DNA from: JAKLDO01 sp035354435
Lineage (GTDB): Bacteria; UBP6; UBA1177
Assembly: GCA_035354435.1 (NCBI GenBank)
Contig: DAOQAY010000051.1
Location: forward strand, 1 to 17,505
Direction of reading: 5' to 3'
DNA: 17,505 nucleotides
Shown: piece after piece, positions 8,163 to 15,595 of the stretch
Layout: each line of letters begins with the position of its first letter
Position numbering within the stretch: the stretch's first letter is position 1
Position numbers and translations under genes: made by a program
The notes under the pieces: generated by a model
The model's input: only the letters and a program-made list of their open reading frames with translations
The model's database searches: none
Told to the model about the DNA's origin: nothing

Positions 8163-8774
8163 TTGAATATTACTGAAAAAGAACTGATAACCCTTGCTTC
8201 GAAAGGGGATAAAAGAGCATTTTGCGATCTTATTTCTCTGCACAGGTCTAAACTTCGCTCATTTGCCGTCAGTATTTGCGGCGGAAATATTCATCTTGCA
8301 GACGATATTCTTCAGGAAGCGCTGATAAAAGCATATATTGCAATGAAAAACTATGAGATCAGGTCTTCGTTTACCACATGGCTTTGGCGAATAATAAAAA
8401 ATGAATTCATAAATTATATCAGAGATCCTGAAACAAAAATAGAAATGATATCGGATTCTGAGGATGATACCGGTGTCACATTGAGGAGTGATGAATGCTC
8501 TGAATCTGAAATGATAAGAGAAGATGTGAAAAAAGAGGTGCATCAATTAATCAATGCCCTTCCTGTGAAATTAAAAATGGCGATAGTTCTTATCGATATT
8601 CAGGAAATGCCTTATGAAGAAGCTGCCCGTATACTCGAAATATCACTGACTGCAATGAAGTCGAGAGTTTTCAAGGGAAGAAAGAGAATGGCAGAAATAA
8701 TGAATGAAAAAAAGGAGATGAAACAACTTTCTTCGGGCAATTTGCGTCAAAATGGCGTGAAGGGGGATCGTTAA
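8163..8774 (+). CDS. RNA polymerase sigma factor, ECF (sigma-70 family)
   Basis: This 203-residue protein has only the two sigma domains typical of ECF factors. Region 2 covers about residues 20-88 with ADDILQEALIKAY and the FTTWLWRIIKNEFINYIRD helix that binds the -10 element and core polymerase. Region 4 covers about 125-178 with INALPVKLKMAIVL and MPYEEAARILEISLTAMKSRVFKGRKRM, the helix-turn-helix for the -35 element. About 25 polar residues follow. The start is a TTG because the next in-frame Met is residue 61, inside region 2; GGGG lies 4 bases upstream of the TTG. The stop codon shares one base with the ATG of the next gene, a putative anti-sigma factor, which is the usual arrangement. 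The signal it responds to is not evident from sequence. Confidence 0.93.
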   Translation: MNITEKELITLASKGDKRAFCDLISLHRSKLRSFAVSICGGNIHLADDILQEALIKAYIAMKNYEIRSSFTTWLWRIIKNEFINYIRDPETKIEMISDSEDDTGVTLRSDECSESEMIREDVKKEVHQLINALPVKLKMAIVLIDIQEMPYEEAARILEISLTAMKSRVFKGRKRMAEIMNEKKEMKQLSSGNLRQNGVKGDR

Positions 8775-9427
8775 TGAACTGGAAGAAAGTTTTTAAATCG
8801 CTAAGCTTTGGAAAACTTGAGGATAATTCTGCGGAATTTAAAGAACTTAACGATCTTTTCAGAAAATACAGAAGTGAAAATATTGAAACTGACGGAGATG
8901 TTTTTGATGCTGTGCTTTTTGAAAAACTTCAGAAAATAAAAGCCGTAAAAGCTGTCAAAAGAGAGCAGAAAAGATTTGTTCCGGTTCTTGCATTTTCGAT
9001 CGCCGCGGCTCTCCTGATAGTTTTTGCAGTTTCTTTTTATAAGATCGATAACAAAAAAGATGAAATGGAACTTGTTTCATCATCTGAAGTTGCAAAAGGC
9101 GAGCCCGTTAAAATTACTATAGAATTTGAAAGCAGCGAAAATATTGAGAATGTTGAAGTTCATTTCAGCCTTGATGAAGGCGTAAGATTTTATTCAGAAA
9201 ACGAAAAGATCAGAGATCTCAACGAATACATCAGGACAGGATCTTTCAAAAAAGGTATCAACGAGATTCCGTTTGTAGTCAGCCTTGTGTCTGAAGGCGA
9301 ATGGAGCATAAATACTGAAACAAAATTCGGCGGCTTTCAGCATAATCGCAAAATAGTTCTTAAAACCGGTCAGAATAAGACAGCGGTCTATATATATAAG
9401 TCTCAGAAAGTCTTGAATAATTTATGA
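8774..9427 (+). CDS. Single-pass membrane protein, putative anti-sigma factor
   Basis: The 217-residue protein has a charged N-terminal segment (1-67), one transmembrane helix (about 69-89, FVPVLAFSIAAALLIVFAVSFY) and a C-terminal domain of about 125 residues. The cluster KREQKRF just before the helix predicts N-inside topology, leaving the C-terminal part in the periplasm. That part (GEPVKITIEFESSENIENVEVHFSLD and so on) alternates like a beta-sandwich. I see no zinc-finger HxxxCxxC anti-sigma motif. The anti-sigma assignment rests on position directly after an ECF sigma gene with a 1-base overlap, on topology and on size, not on family recognition. GGGGG at 8762-8766 lies 7 bases upstream of the ATG. 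It overlaps the next gene by 4 bases (ATGA), indicating translational coupling. Confidence 0.65.
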   Translation: MNWKKVFKSLSFGKLEDNSAEFKELNDLFRKYRSENIETDGDVFDAVLFEKLQKIKAVKAVKREQKRFVPVLAFSIAAALLIVFAVSFYKIDNKKDEMELVSSSEVAKGEPVKITIEFESSENIENVEVHFSLDEGVRFYSENEKIRDLNEYIRTGSFKKGINEIPFVVSLVSEGEWSINTETKFGGFQHNRKIVLKTGQNKTAVYIYKSQKVLNNL

Positions 9428-9984
9428 AAAAACTTTTTTCTGTCATCTTGATCTTATTCATTTTTTCCGCAGTATCCGGTGCTGTAAAACCTGAACTCAA
9501 AAGCAGAGTTGTCTTCAAGAAAAATCCATCGCAATCTGAAATAGCCGGATGGGAGAAGGATTTTTTTAACAATTATGAAAGTGATTTTGCTGAAAAAGCC
9601 GTGACTTCTGACAATGACGGCGAAGTTAGCGACAATGATCACATACAGATAAAGAGTGTAGAAAAAATATTAATAAAGCCCAGAGAGAACAGAAAACAGA
9701 GCCGGACCGAAATAAAAAAGGATGAACCCGTTCAGGGAAAAATAATTCCTGTTTTAGAGGAGTCTGAAAATGTTAAAAACGATAAACTGTTGCAACAGCC
9801 TGAAAAAGCTAAGAAAAAACAAGAATTTAATATTCCTGAGTCTGTTGAAAACGATGCTGCCGAAAAAGTTGAAAAGAACGATTCCGACAATGAAGTTGAC
9901 AGAAGCGGACAAATCAGAAAAATGAAGGAGCTTCTTAAAAAAAGGAAAGGGAAGAACCGCATTGAAGATAGAAGGATTTATTAA
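9424..9984 (+). CDS. Exported highly charged low-complexity protein
   Basis: The 186-residue product starts with a signal peptide (MKKLFSVILILFIFSAVSGA, cleavage probably after Ala20). The mature part is very rich in Lys, Glu, Asp and Asn, with few hydrophobic stretches, and ends in a basic segment (MKELLKKRKGKNRIEDRR). There are no cysteines, no lipobox and no second membrane segment. No domain is recognised; an extended, perhaps coiled or disordered, periplasmic linker is the simplest reading. The ATGA overlap with the putative anti-sigma gene and the 23-base overlap with the next gene place it firmly in the ECF operon. It could connect an outer-membrane partner to the anti-sigma periplasmic domain, but that is speculation. 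Confidence 0.6.
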   Translation: MKKLFSVILILFIFSAVSGAVKPELKSRVVFKKNPSQSEIAGWEKDFFNNYESDFAEKAVTSDNDGEVSDNDHIQIKSVEKILIKPRENRKQSRTEIKKDEPVQGKIIPVLEESENVKNDKLLQQPEKAKKKQEFNIPESVENDAAEKVEKNDSDNEVDRSGQIRKMKELLKKRKGKNRIEDRRIY

Positions 9985-11023
9985 GCCGGTCAATTTAAAA
10001 TCAATAATCATAACAATCATTCTTTTTTTTGTTTTTTTTGTCAGGCTTGATGCGATGGAAGGTCAGTTAACACTCACTTCCGGTGCCGGCTGGAAAAGCA
10101 ATGTCGATCCGGTTTTTTCATTCAGAAGCGCCGCTGATATTTTTAAAAGAAAAAAGGAAAAATCAGGTTTTACTACTAATTTTTCGATTGAAGGGGAGCT
10201 TCAGGGCGATAAAGGGAACGGGTTTCTGCTTGATTTTTCACTGAATTCGCTTCTATCTGTGCAGTCTCTTGAAAATTCAACGCTTGATACCGGTATTGAA
10301 GGTGGATATATACTTTCCATCGGTCAAAAGAACTTTCTTGCGTTCATTCTTGGAATGCATAATTCCGCTTTTGATTATAAAAACATCAGTTCTCTTTATA
10401 TCGACCCGTATATTTCACTTTCATATCTTTATGACAGCAAAACATTTTATGCATTATTTTTAAGGGCTGGAACGAGTTACTACAAATCAACAAGTTCGCT
10501 GATTGAATATATAAACGGATTTTCGTCATTTGTTGAAGGCGGTGCCAGATTTATGGCAGGAAAAATAAATATTTCAGATTTATTTACCGGGGCTTCATTC
10601 ACTTTTTTTGACAATCAGAAGATAAAATACAACCGCTATGAAAATGTGTATTACGGAGAACTGGATATCGCCGGACAGTATTATTCTCTTTATGCCGGGC
10701 TGTCAACTGAATGGAGTGTTTCGATATTAAGTTTTCCTTTGACATTGAAATATGTTTATTCAAGATCGTTTGATGAAGACACTCACCGTATTGTTTACTG
10801 GAGCGATATGGAAACAGGTCAGAGAATATACAGAAAGATCAGGGTTGATAGTACAGTTGAATTTTCCGCAGGAGTTTCTGTAGATCTGGGTGACAGTTTT
10901 TCGATCCAGATGAATTATCTTCTCCACAAGAACTTTTCCAATGTCGGAGAGGATTTCGGAGATTATGCAGATTACAGCAGACTTGCGCATACTGTTTTGG
11001 CGGAGGCGGTCTATGAATATTAG
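9962..11023 (+). CDS. Predicted outer-membrane beta-barrel protein of the ECF operon
   Basis: The 353-residue product begins with an N-terminal export signal with a long n-region (hydrophobic core about residues 14-28, LKSIIITIILFFVFFV) and likely cleavage after LDA (31). The rest is made of amphipathic strands rich in Tyr, Phe, Ser and Gly (for example GQYYSLYAGLSTEWSVSIL and VEFSAGVSVDLGDSFSIQMNYLL) and ends in AEAVYEY. A terminal aromatic residue fits outer-membrane barrels. The start is TTG 9962, with AAGGGAAG about 7 bases upstream; the next in-frame Met (residue 32) would remove the export signal. The start lies 23 bases inside the preceding gene, and the end overlaps the next gene by 11 bases. 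There is no TonB-plug signature, so it does not look like a FecA-type receptor. Function is unknown; it may be the sensor or the target of the sigma circuit. Confidence 0.65.
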   Translation: MKIEGFIKPVNLKSIIITIILFFVFFVRLDAMEGQLTLTSGAGWKSNVDPVFSFRSAADIFKRKKEKSGFTTNFSIEGELQGDKGNGFLLDFSLNSLLSVQSLENSTLDTGIEGGYILSIGQKNFLAFILGMHNSAFDYKNISSLYIDPYISLSYLYDSKTFYALFLRAGTSYYKSTSSLIEYINGFSSFVEGGARFMAGKINISDLFTGASFTFFDNQKIKYNRYENVYYGELDIAGQYYSLYAGLSTEWSVSILSFPLTLKYVYSRSFDEDTHRIVYWSDMETGQRIYRKIRVDSTVEFSAGVSVDLGDSFSIQMNYLLHKNFSNVGEDFGDYADYSRLAHTVLAEAVYEY

Positions 11024-11498
11024 AACTGTGATCGCAGCAACAGTCGCTTTTATTTTGTTTTCAGGGTGTACAAAAACATTTGAAACTGAATTCGGTCAGT
11101 CATGCACAATTCAAGGTTTTGCAATGCAGAAAAAGCTTTTTTCAAGCGATGTGGACGGTTCAGTAAAATTTCTTCTTGATGAAAGCATGGATAAAAAATC
11201 AGGCAAAGTGCTGACAGGATCTTTTTCCGGCGTTTTTGACGGAACTACTTCATGGACGGCTGATCCGGAAAGTGTTGTCGAGAACTGCAAAAACTGTATG
11301 TTCCTGTTTGTCAGACAAAGTAACGGGACAGAACTTTCGTACACCGCAGAATCAGCAGAAATAGATTTGGATAAACTTTATTATGACACAAAAGGAAGGG
11401 TTTCGTTTATGAGAGGTTCTTTTAGAAGGATGGTATTTAAAAATATTGAAAATGAAGAGTGTACAGTCATTGAAAAGGTTGATTTCGTCTTTTACTGA
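11013..11498 (+). CDS. Small lipoprotein of the ECF operon
   Basis: I place the start at ATG 11013 because GGAGG (11002-11006) lies 6 bases upstream and because this gives a proper lipoprotein signal: MNIRTVIAATVAFILFSGC with Cys19 as the lipidated residue. The frame is open further upstream to 10941, but that part overlaps the previous gene. The 161-residue product has four more cysteines that could pair (one near residue 30, two in ENCKNCMF, one in EECTV), and a beta-rich pattern (SGKVLTGSFSGVFDGTTSW). No known domain is recognised. It is the last gene of the overlapping series that begins with the sigma factor, and could be a membrane-anchored partner of the barrel protein upstream. Its TGA stop overlaps the left arm of an inverted repeat. 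Confidence 0.65.
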   Translation: MNIRTVIAATVAFILFSGCTKTFETEFGQSCTIQGFAMQKKLFSSDVDGSVKFLLDESMDKKSGKVLTGSFSGVFDGTTSWTADPESVVENCKNCMFLFVRQSNGTELSYTAESAEIDLDKLYYDTKGRVSFMRGSFRRMVFKNIENEECTVIEKVDFVFY

Positions 11499-11542
11499 AA
11501 CAACTTTTTTATGGAATATGAGTCAAAATAACGGTGTTTCAG
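11495..11542 (+). repeat. 8-bp inverted repeat (CTGAAACA / TGTTTCAG)
   Basis: CTGAAACA (11495-11502) and TGTTTCAG (11535-11542) are perfect reverse complements separated by 32 bases. The left arm includes the stop codon of the small lipoprotein gene; the right arm touches the GGGAGG ribosome binding site of the next gene. It could be an operator, an mRNA stem controlling translation, or chance. There is no T-run after it, so it is not an intrinsic terminator. Confidence 0.35.
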
Positions 11543-11552
11543 GGAGGTTGAA

Positions 11553-12530
11553 ATGATCAGACAGCTGTCAGTTGCATTATTTGTAATGTTGATATCTGTC
11601 TCGTGTAAACCGGGAATCGATGTTGCTTACACAAACTGGTCTGATCTGGATATAGCCCAGAATGCACCTGATGAAGATGCTGACTTTGATAATGCCGGCG
11701 ATGAAGATTTTGATGAAATAATTGACGGAAATGATGAGCCTGCCGATTCGGATGAAACTGACAATGACATTGACGATGTTCCCGATACAGACGGGACTAT
11801 CAAAAAAAGTTGTGAAAATTCAACCTGTTCAGGCGGCTTCTGTTTTGAAAATGGAGGAGTTCCTGAATGTTTCTGCCCGTTCGGTTTTCATGATGAATTC
11901 CCTGACTGTGTTGAAAACAAAGAAGGCTCGGTCTGTGACGGCGTGACTTGTTCAGGTTACGGTGACTGTTTCGATGCCGGAGGTCTTCTGACCGATCCTG
12001 TATGCCAGTGTGATGATAGTTATATTCCAATAAATCTGACATGCCTCAAGGATCTGAGCGGCGATCCGTGCGATTATATTGACTGCGGGCCGAATTCAGA
12101 ATGTGTCATTGCAATAGATACTTCTCTTTTTGAGTGTGTCTGTCAAGATAGTTTTATTGAGGATGAGTCAGGCTGGGGATGTGTCGAAGATATTCCAGAT
12201 CCATGTGAAAGCAAGAATTGCGGAGATCACGGAACCTGTGAGGCTGTTGACGGCAAAGCTGTATGCAAATGCGATGACGGATATTTCTATAACGGTACTG
12301 CCTGCATCAAGGAAAGCGAAAAGACCTGCAGTGACATTGACTGCTCAGGTCACGGCGACTGCCTTCAGATCGAAGACAAATTCTACTGCAAATGTGATCA
12401 GGGCTATTACGCATCAGGCCTTGAATGCCTCAAAGACACAGCAGTCCAGTGCAATGATGATTTCGACTGCTACTACCAGTGCGGCATGTTCAATGGAAAA
12501 TGTATCGATTCAAAGTGTGAATGCGGGTAA
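11553..12530 (+). CDS. Lipoprotein with acidic linker and five EGF-like modules
   Basis: The 325-residue product has a signal peptide ending ISVS-C (Cys18, probable lipidation). A linker of about 65 residues is dominated by Asp and Glu (for example DEDADFDNAGDEDFDE). From Cys87 to the end there are five six-cysteine EGF-like modules, each roughly C-x4-C-x4/5-C-x7-12-C-x-C-x10-14-C. A final short Cys-rich segment with six cysteines (QCNDDFDCYYQCG to KCECG) follows. Modules 4 and 5 are closest to the classic EGF pattern, with CDDGYFYNGTAC and CDQGYYASGLEC. Such modules form disulfide-bonded beta folds; in bacteria they are seen on cell-surface proteins. GGGAGG lies 5 bases before the ATG. It is the last + strand gene, 20 bases from the convergent hsdR end. 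It may bind Ca2+ or glycans, or mediate cell contact; none of this is shown here. Confidence 0.8.
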   Translation: MIRQLSVALFVMLISVSCKPGIDVAYTNWSDLDIAQNAPDEDADFDNAGDEDFDEIIDGNDEPADSDETDNDIDDVPDTDGTIKKSCENSTCSGGFCFENGGVPECFCPFGFHDEFPDCVENKEGSVCDGVTCSGYGDCFDAGGLLTDPVCQCDDSYIPINLTCLKDLSGDPCDYIDCGPNSECVIAIDTSLFECVCQDSFIEDESGWGCVEDIPDPCESKNCGDHGTCEAVDGKAVCKCDDGYFYNGTACIKESEKTCSDIDCSGHGDCLQIEDKFYCKCDQGYYASGLECLKDTAVQCNDDFDCYYQCGMFNGKCIDSKCECG

Positions 12531-12550
12531 TTATCTTTCAGTTATTTTTG

Positions 12551-15500
12551 CTATACTTCTTTGACGGGTTCATTGTGCCGGTATGTTGTATTAAAAACCA
12601 TGTCTGCAAGCCATTTATTAAAAGAAGGATTGTCGCTGAACTGTTTATAAAGCTCTGTGTGATCGGCAATGAGCGTTAAAATAACTCTCTGGAGTGCTTT
12701 GTCATGCTCTATTCTGGCGTTCTGTTTATCTGAATTTTTCATTGCATTCTGATAGGCTGTGTCAGCAGCAACCATTTCTGGAATTTCCGTAGTAATGACT
12801 TTCCTGATTTTGTCATCATCTTTCCACTCGATATTCCCAAAAAGATCATTAAAAGTTTTCAATATGTTGCTGAGTTGATCCAGTTCCGGTTCTGGTTTGC
12901 GGCCACCACCAGTGGTAGGCACAGCTCCAAGTTCAGCGTCTTCATCAGGCAGAGAGATGTTTATTGTCGCTTTCATTTCAGCTCTATAACTTTCAAGATC
13001 AATAGTTTCCAGAATACCTTTTGAAAGATCTTCTTCTTTCGGGGCAGGAAGTTTGGGTATTAGAAAATTAAGAAATATCGAAAGTTTTTCCCATTCAGCG
13101 TTATTATAAGGAAGAAGTGCAGAAAGAAACCCGTATGTTCTCACAAATGCCTTGGCCTTGCCTTTAAAATCGACCTGTCCATTTTCATCAAGTTCGCTGT
13201 TGTAAACAGCAACACATGTGTCAAGGATGGGATCAATAGAATCTCTTTCAGCTCCCGACAGATATTTTTCAACAAGATCGTCGATCTGTTCGGATGAATA
13301 AATATGATATCCGTCAATGTCAGATTTGAGATCGTGAATTTTATTGGGGTCTGTCTCTTCACTCAATATGGTTGTTCTGTAATAATCGGCGAACGCACTC
13401 TGAATAGTTGCGATGTCATTATAAAAATCCAGAACGAAAGTGTCATGTTTTTTAGGGTGGGCTCGATTAAGTCTGGAAAGTGTCTGAACAGCTTTAATTC
13501 CTTCAAGCGGTTTGTCAACATACATTGTGTGCATTAACGGTTCGTCATAGCCAGTAAGATATTTATCGGCAACAACCAGAATACGGTATGGATCCTCAAT
13601 AATTTTATCTTCTATCTGATTACTTGGAAATCCATTAATTGTAGATTCTGTGACTTTTTCCCCACCGTATTCATGTTCCCCCGAAAATGCAACAATGGCT
13701 TTGTACTGCAGTTTCTTTTCTTTTATGTAGGCACTTATTTCATAGTAATATTCGATTGCACGAATTATTCTGCTTGTTACCACCATTGCACGGGCTTCAC
13801 CCCCGATTTTATGACGGGAAAATACCTGTGTCTGGAAATGATCAATTATTATCTCTGCTTTTTCTTTAATTGCATGTTTGTTCGATTCTACGAACTTTCT
13901 GAGTTTTTTCTGGGCTCTTTTAGAATCAAAATAAGGGTCATCCTCAATTTTTTTTGTGATTTTATAATAACTTTCCACGGGAGTATAATTTTTAAGCACA
14001 TCTCTTATAAACCCTTCCTGTATTGCCTGTTTCATTGTATAACTGTCAAAAGGCTTATGTTTAATCTTTCCGTCAGGTTGTGGGAAAGGTTCCCCGAATA
14101 TTTCAAGAGTCTTGTTCTTTGGAGTTGCAGTGAATGCAAAATAGCTTGCATTATTAAGCATTTTTCTGCTTTCCATAATAAAATTGATTTGATCTTCCAA
14201 GTCAACATCTTCACATTCACCAGTATATTCGGGACTTTTTTCAGCAACCATCAGCATATCATCATATTTTGCGCCTTTTTCCATCACTTCCGATGTAGAT
14301 GCTAAAGCAATGTTCATTTTCGTTGCAGCTTTTCCTCCCTGACTTGAGTGAGCTTCATCGATAATTATTGCAAACTTATTATTCCTATGCTCATCTCCAA
14401 TTTCATTAATTATAAAAGGAAATTTCTGAACTGTTGTGATTATTATCTGCTTACCTTCACTGATAAAGCGTTTCAAGTCTCCGGATTTTTCTGCATGACC
14501 TATGATATTGGAAACTTGTGCGAAAGATTTAATTGTGTCTTTAATCTGCTTATCAAGAACTCTTCGATCAGTTACAACAATTATGGAGCCAAATACAGGT
14601 TTTTTGTTTTTTTCAAGCCCGACAAGCTGATGAGCAAGCCAGGCAATTGAATTTGACTTGCCGCTTCCTGCAGAGTGTTGAATGAGATATCGTTTCCCGG
14701 CACCATTAAGCTTTGCATCTGCAAGCAGCTTTCGAACTGCTTTTAACTGATGATATCGCGGAAATATCTGCCTGCTTTTTTTCTTTCCGGTTTTGAGGTC
14801 TTTTTCTTCAACGATCTGGGCATAATTCTCAATAATATCTGTCAGTCTTGGCTTTGTTAGTATTTCTTTCCATAAATAATCTGTTGCCAGACCATCTGGA
14901 TTGGGGGGATTTCCTGCTCCATCATTAAATCCCTTGTTAAATGGGAGAAACCATGAGTCTTTTCCTTTTAAGTGAGCACACATTTCAACTTCATGATCAT
15001 CTATCGCAAAATGAACCATACAGCGACCAAACTGGAAAAGCAGTTCTTTGGAATCACGATCATTCTTATATTGCTGCACAGCATCTTCAACAGTCTGTTT
15101 CGTCAACTTATTTTTCAGCTCAAATGTTACTACAGGCAATCCATTTATGAAAACGCCCATATCGAGAGCAAGTTGTGTTTCGTTAGAGCTGTAACGAAGC
15201 TGACGGGTCACACTGAAAATATTCTTCTCAAACAGTTCTTTTGCTTTTTCATTGTTTGCTGTCGGAGTTCCGTAAAATGCTGTTATTGAGTGAGGTCCGT
15301 GATTCAATCCTCTACGCAAAACATCAATCACGCCCCTTTTTGCTATTTCACCCTGAAGCCTGTGAAGAAATTGGGTTCGGGCCGGAGAGTCAGCATCAAG
15401 GGAAAGAGAGTCGACAATGTCCGGCTGAGTAGATTTAATAAAGTCAGTCAATTTAACAAGATCAACAGCATGTGTTCTGTCATAATCACGAGGATCACCG

Positions 15501-15595
15501 GCAACATATTTCGATTCTTCAATTAGTGATTTAACAATGAGAGATTCAAGTCCGGCTTCAGTTATGTCGGTTGGTTTTGTATTTAGTTTACCCAT
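12551..15595 (-). CDS. hsdR: Type I restriction enzyme R subunit (HsdR)
   Basis: This is the motor and nuclease subunit of a type I restriction-modification complex: it translocates DNA using ATP and cuts it when the HsdM2S complex meets unmodified sites. Its 1014 residues match the family. Near the N-terminus is the PD-(D/E)xK nuclease with D145 and E159-L-K161 (VTFELKN). Helicase motifs follow: Walker A AGSGKS (309-314), DEAH box (413-416), TATP (489-492), and motif VI-like QTLSRLNRAHPKK. The C-terminal region would contact HsdM. I prefer the ATG at 15595 (MGKLNTKPTD), with GGTGGA 9 bases upstream; the frame also offers an ATG at 15613 without a good site. The start overlaps the end of darG by 13 bases. 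It is the last gene of the operon; the short convergent gap (12531-12550) shows no clear terminator. Confidence 0.96.
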   Translation of the reverse strand: MGKLNTKPTDITEAGLESLIVKSLIEESKYVAGDPRDYDRTHAVDLVKLTDFIKSTQPDIVDSLSLDADSPARTQFLHRLQGEIAKRGVIDVLRRGLNHGPHSITAFYGTPTANNEKAKELFEKNIFSVTRQLRYSSNETQLALDMGVFINGLPVVTFELKNKLTKQTVEDAVQQYKNDRDSKELLFQFGRCMVHFAIDDHEVEMCAHLKGKDSWFLPFNKGFNDGAGNPPNPDGLATDYLWKEILTKPRLTDIIENYAQIVEEKDLKTGKKKSRQIFPRYHQLKAVRKLLADAKLNGAGKRYLIQHSAGSGKSNSIAWLAHQLVGLEKNKKPVFGSIIVVTDRRVLDKQIKDTIKSFAQVSNIIGHAEKSGDLKRFISEGKQIIITTVQKFPFIINEIGDEHRNNKFAIIIDEAHSSQGGKAATKMNIALASTSEVMEKGAKYDDMLMVAEKSPEYTGECEDVDLEDQINFIMESRKMLNNASYFAFTATPKNKTLEIFGEPFPQPDGKIKHKPFDSYTMKQAIQEGFIRDVLKNYTPVESYYKITKKIEDDPYFDSKRAQKKLRKFVESNKHAIKEKAEIIIDHFQTQVFSRHKIGGEARAMVVTSRIIRAIEYYYEISAYIKEKKLQYKAIVAFSGEHEYGGEKVTESTINGFPSNQIEDKIIEDPYRILVVADKYLTGYDEPLMHTMYVDKPLEGIKAVQTLSRLNRAHPKKHDTFVLDFYNDIATIQSAFADYYRTTILSEETDPNKIHDLKSDIDGYHIYSSEQIDDLVEKYLSGAERDSIDPILDTCVAVYNSELDENGQVDFKGKAKAFVRTYGFLSALLPYNNAEWEKLSIFLNFLIPKLPAPKEEDLSKGILETIDLESYRAEMKATINISLPDEDAELGAVPTTGGGRKPEPELDQLSNILKTFNDLFGNIEWKDDDKIRKVITTEIPEMVAADTAYQNAMKNSDKQNARIEHDKALQRVILTLIADHTELYKQFSDNPSFNKWLADMVFNTTYRHNEPVKEV

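Noticed and set aside
10941..11012. N-terminal extension of the small lipoprotein to 10941
   Set aside because: It would overlap the barrel gene by over 80 bases and bury the lipoprotein signal; ATG 11013 has GGAGG at proper spacing.
11496..11524. TGAAAC ... GTC as an ECF-type promoter for the EGF lipoprotein gene
   Set aside because: TGAAAC resembles a SigW-type -35, but the bases 16 downstream are not CGTA-like and the GTC is about 20 bases away, outside the usual spacing. No matching copy was found upstream of the sigma gene.
12531..12550. A bidirectional terminator between the convergent genes
   Set aside because: The 20-base gap has a short T-run but no inverted repeat that I could find.
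13673..14305. A 210-codon open frame on the plus strand inside hsdR
   Set aside because: It is antisense to the helicase core of HsdR, and its composition (Phe/Cys/His-rich, no domain) is that of a shadow frame.
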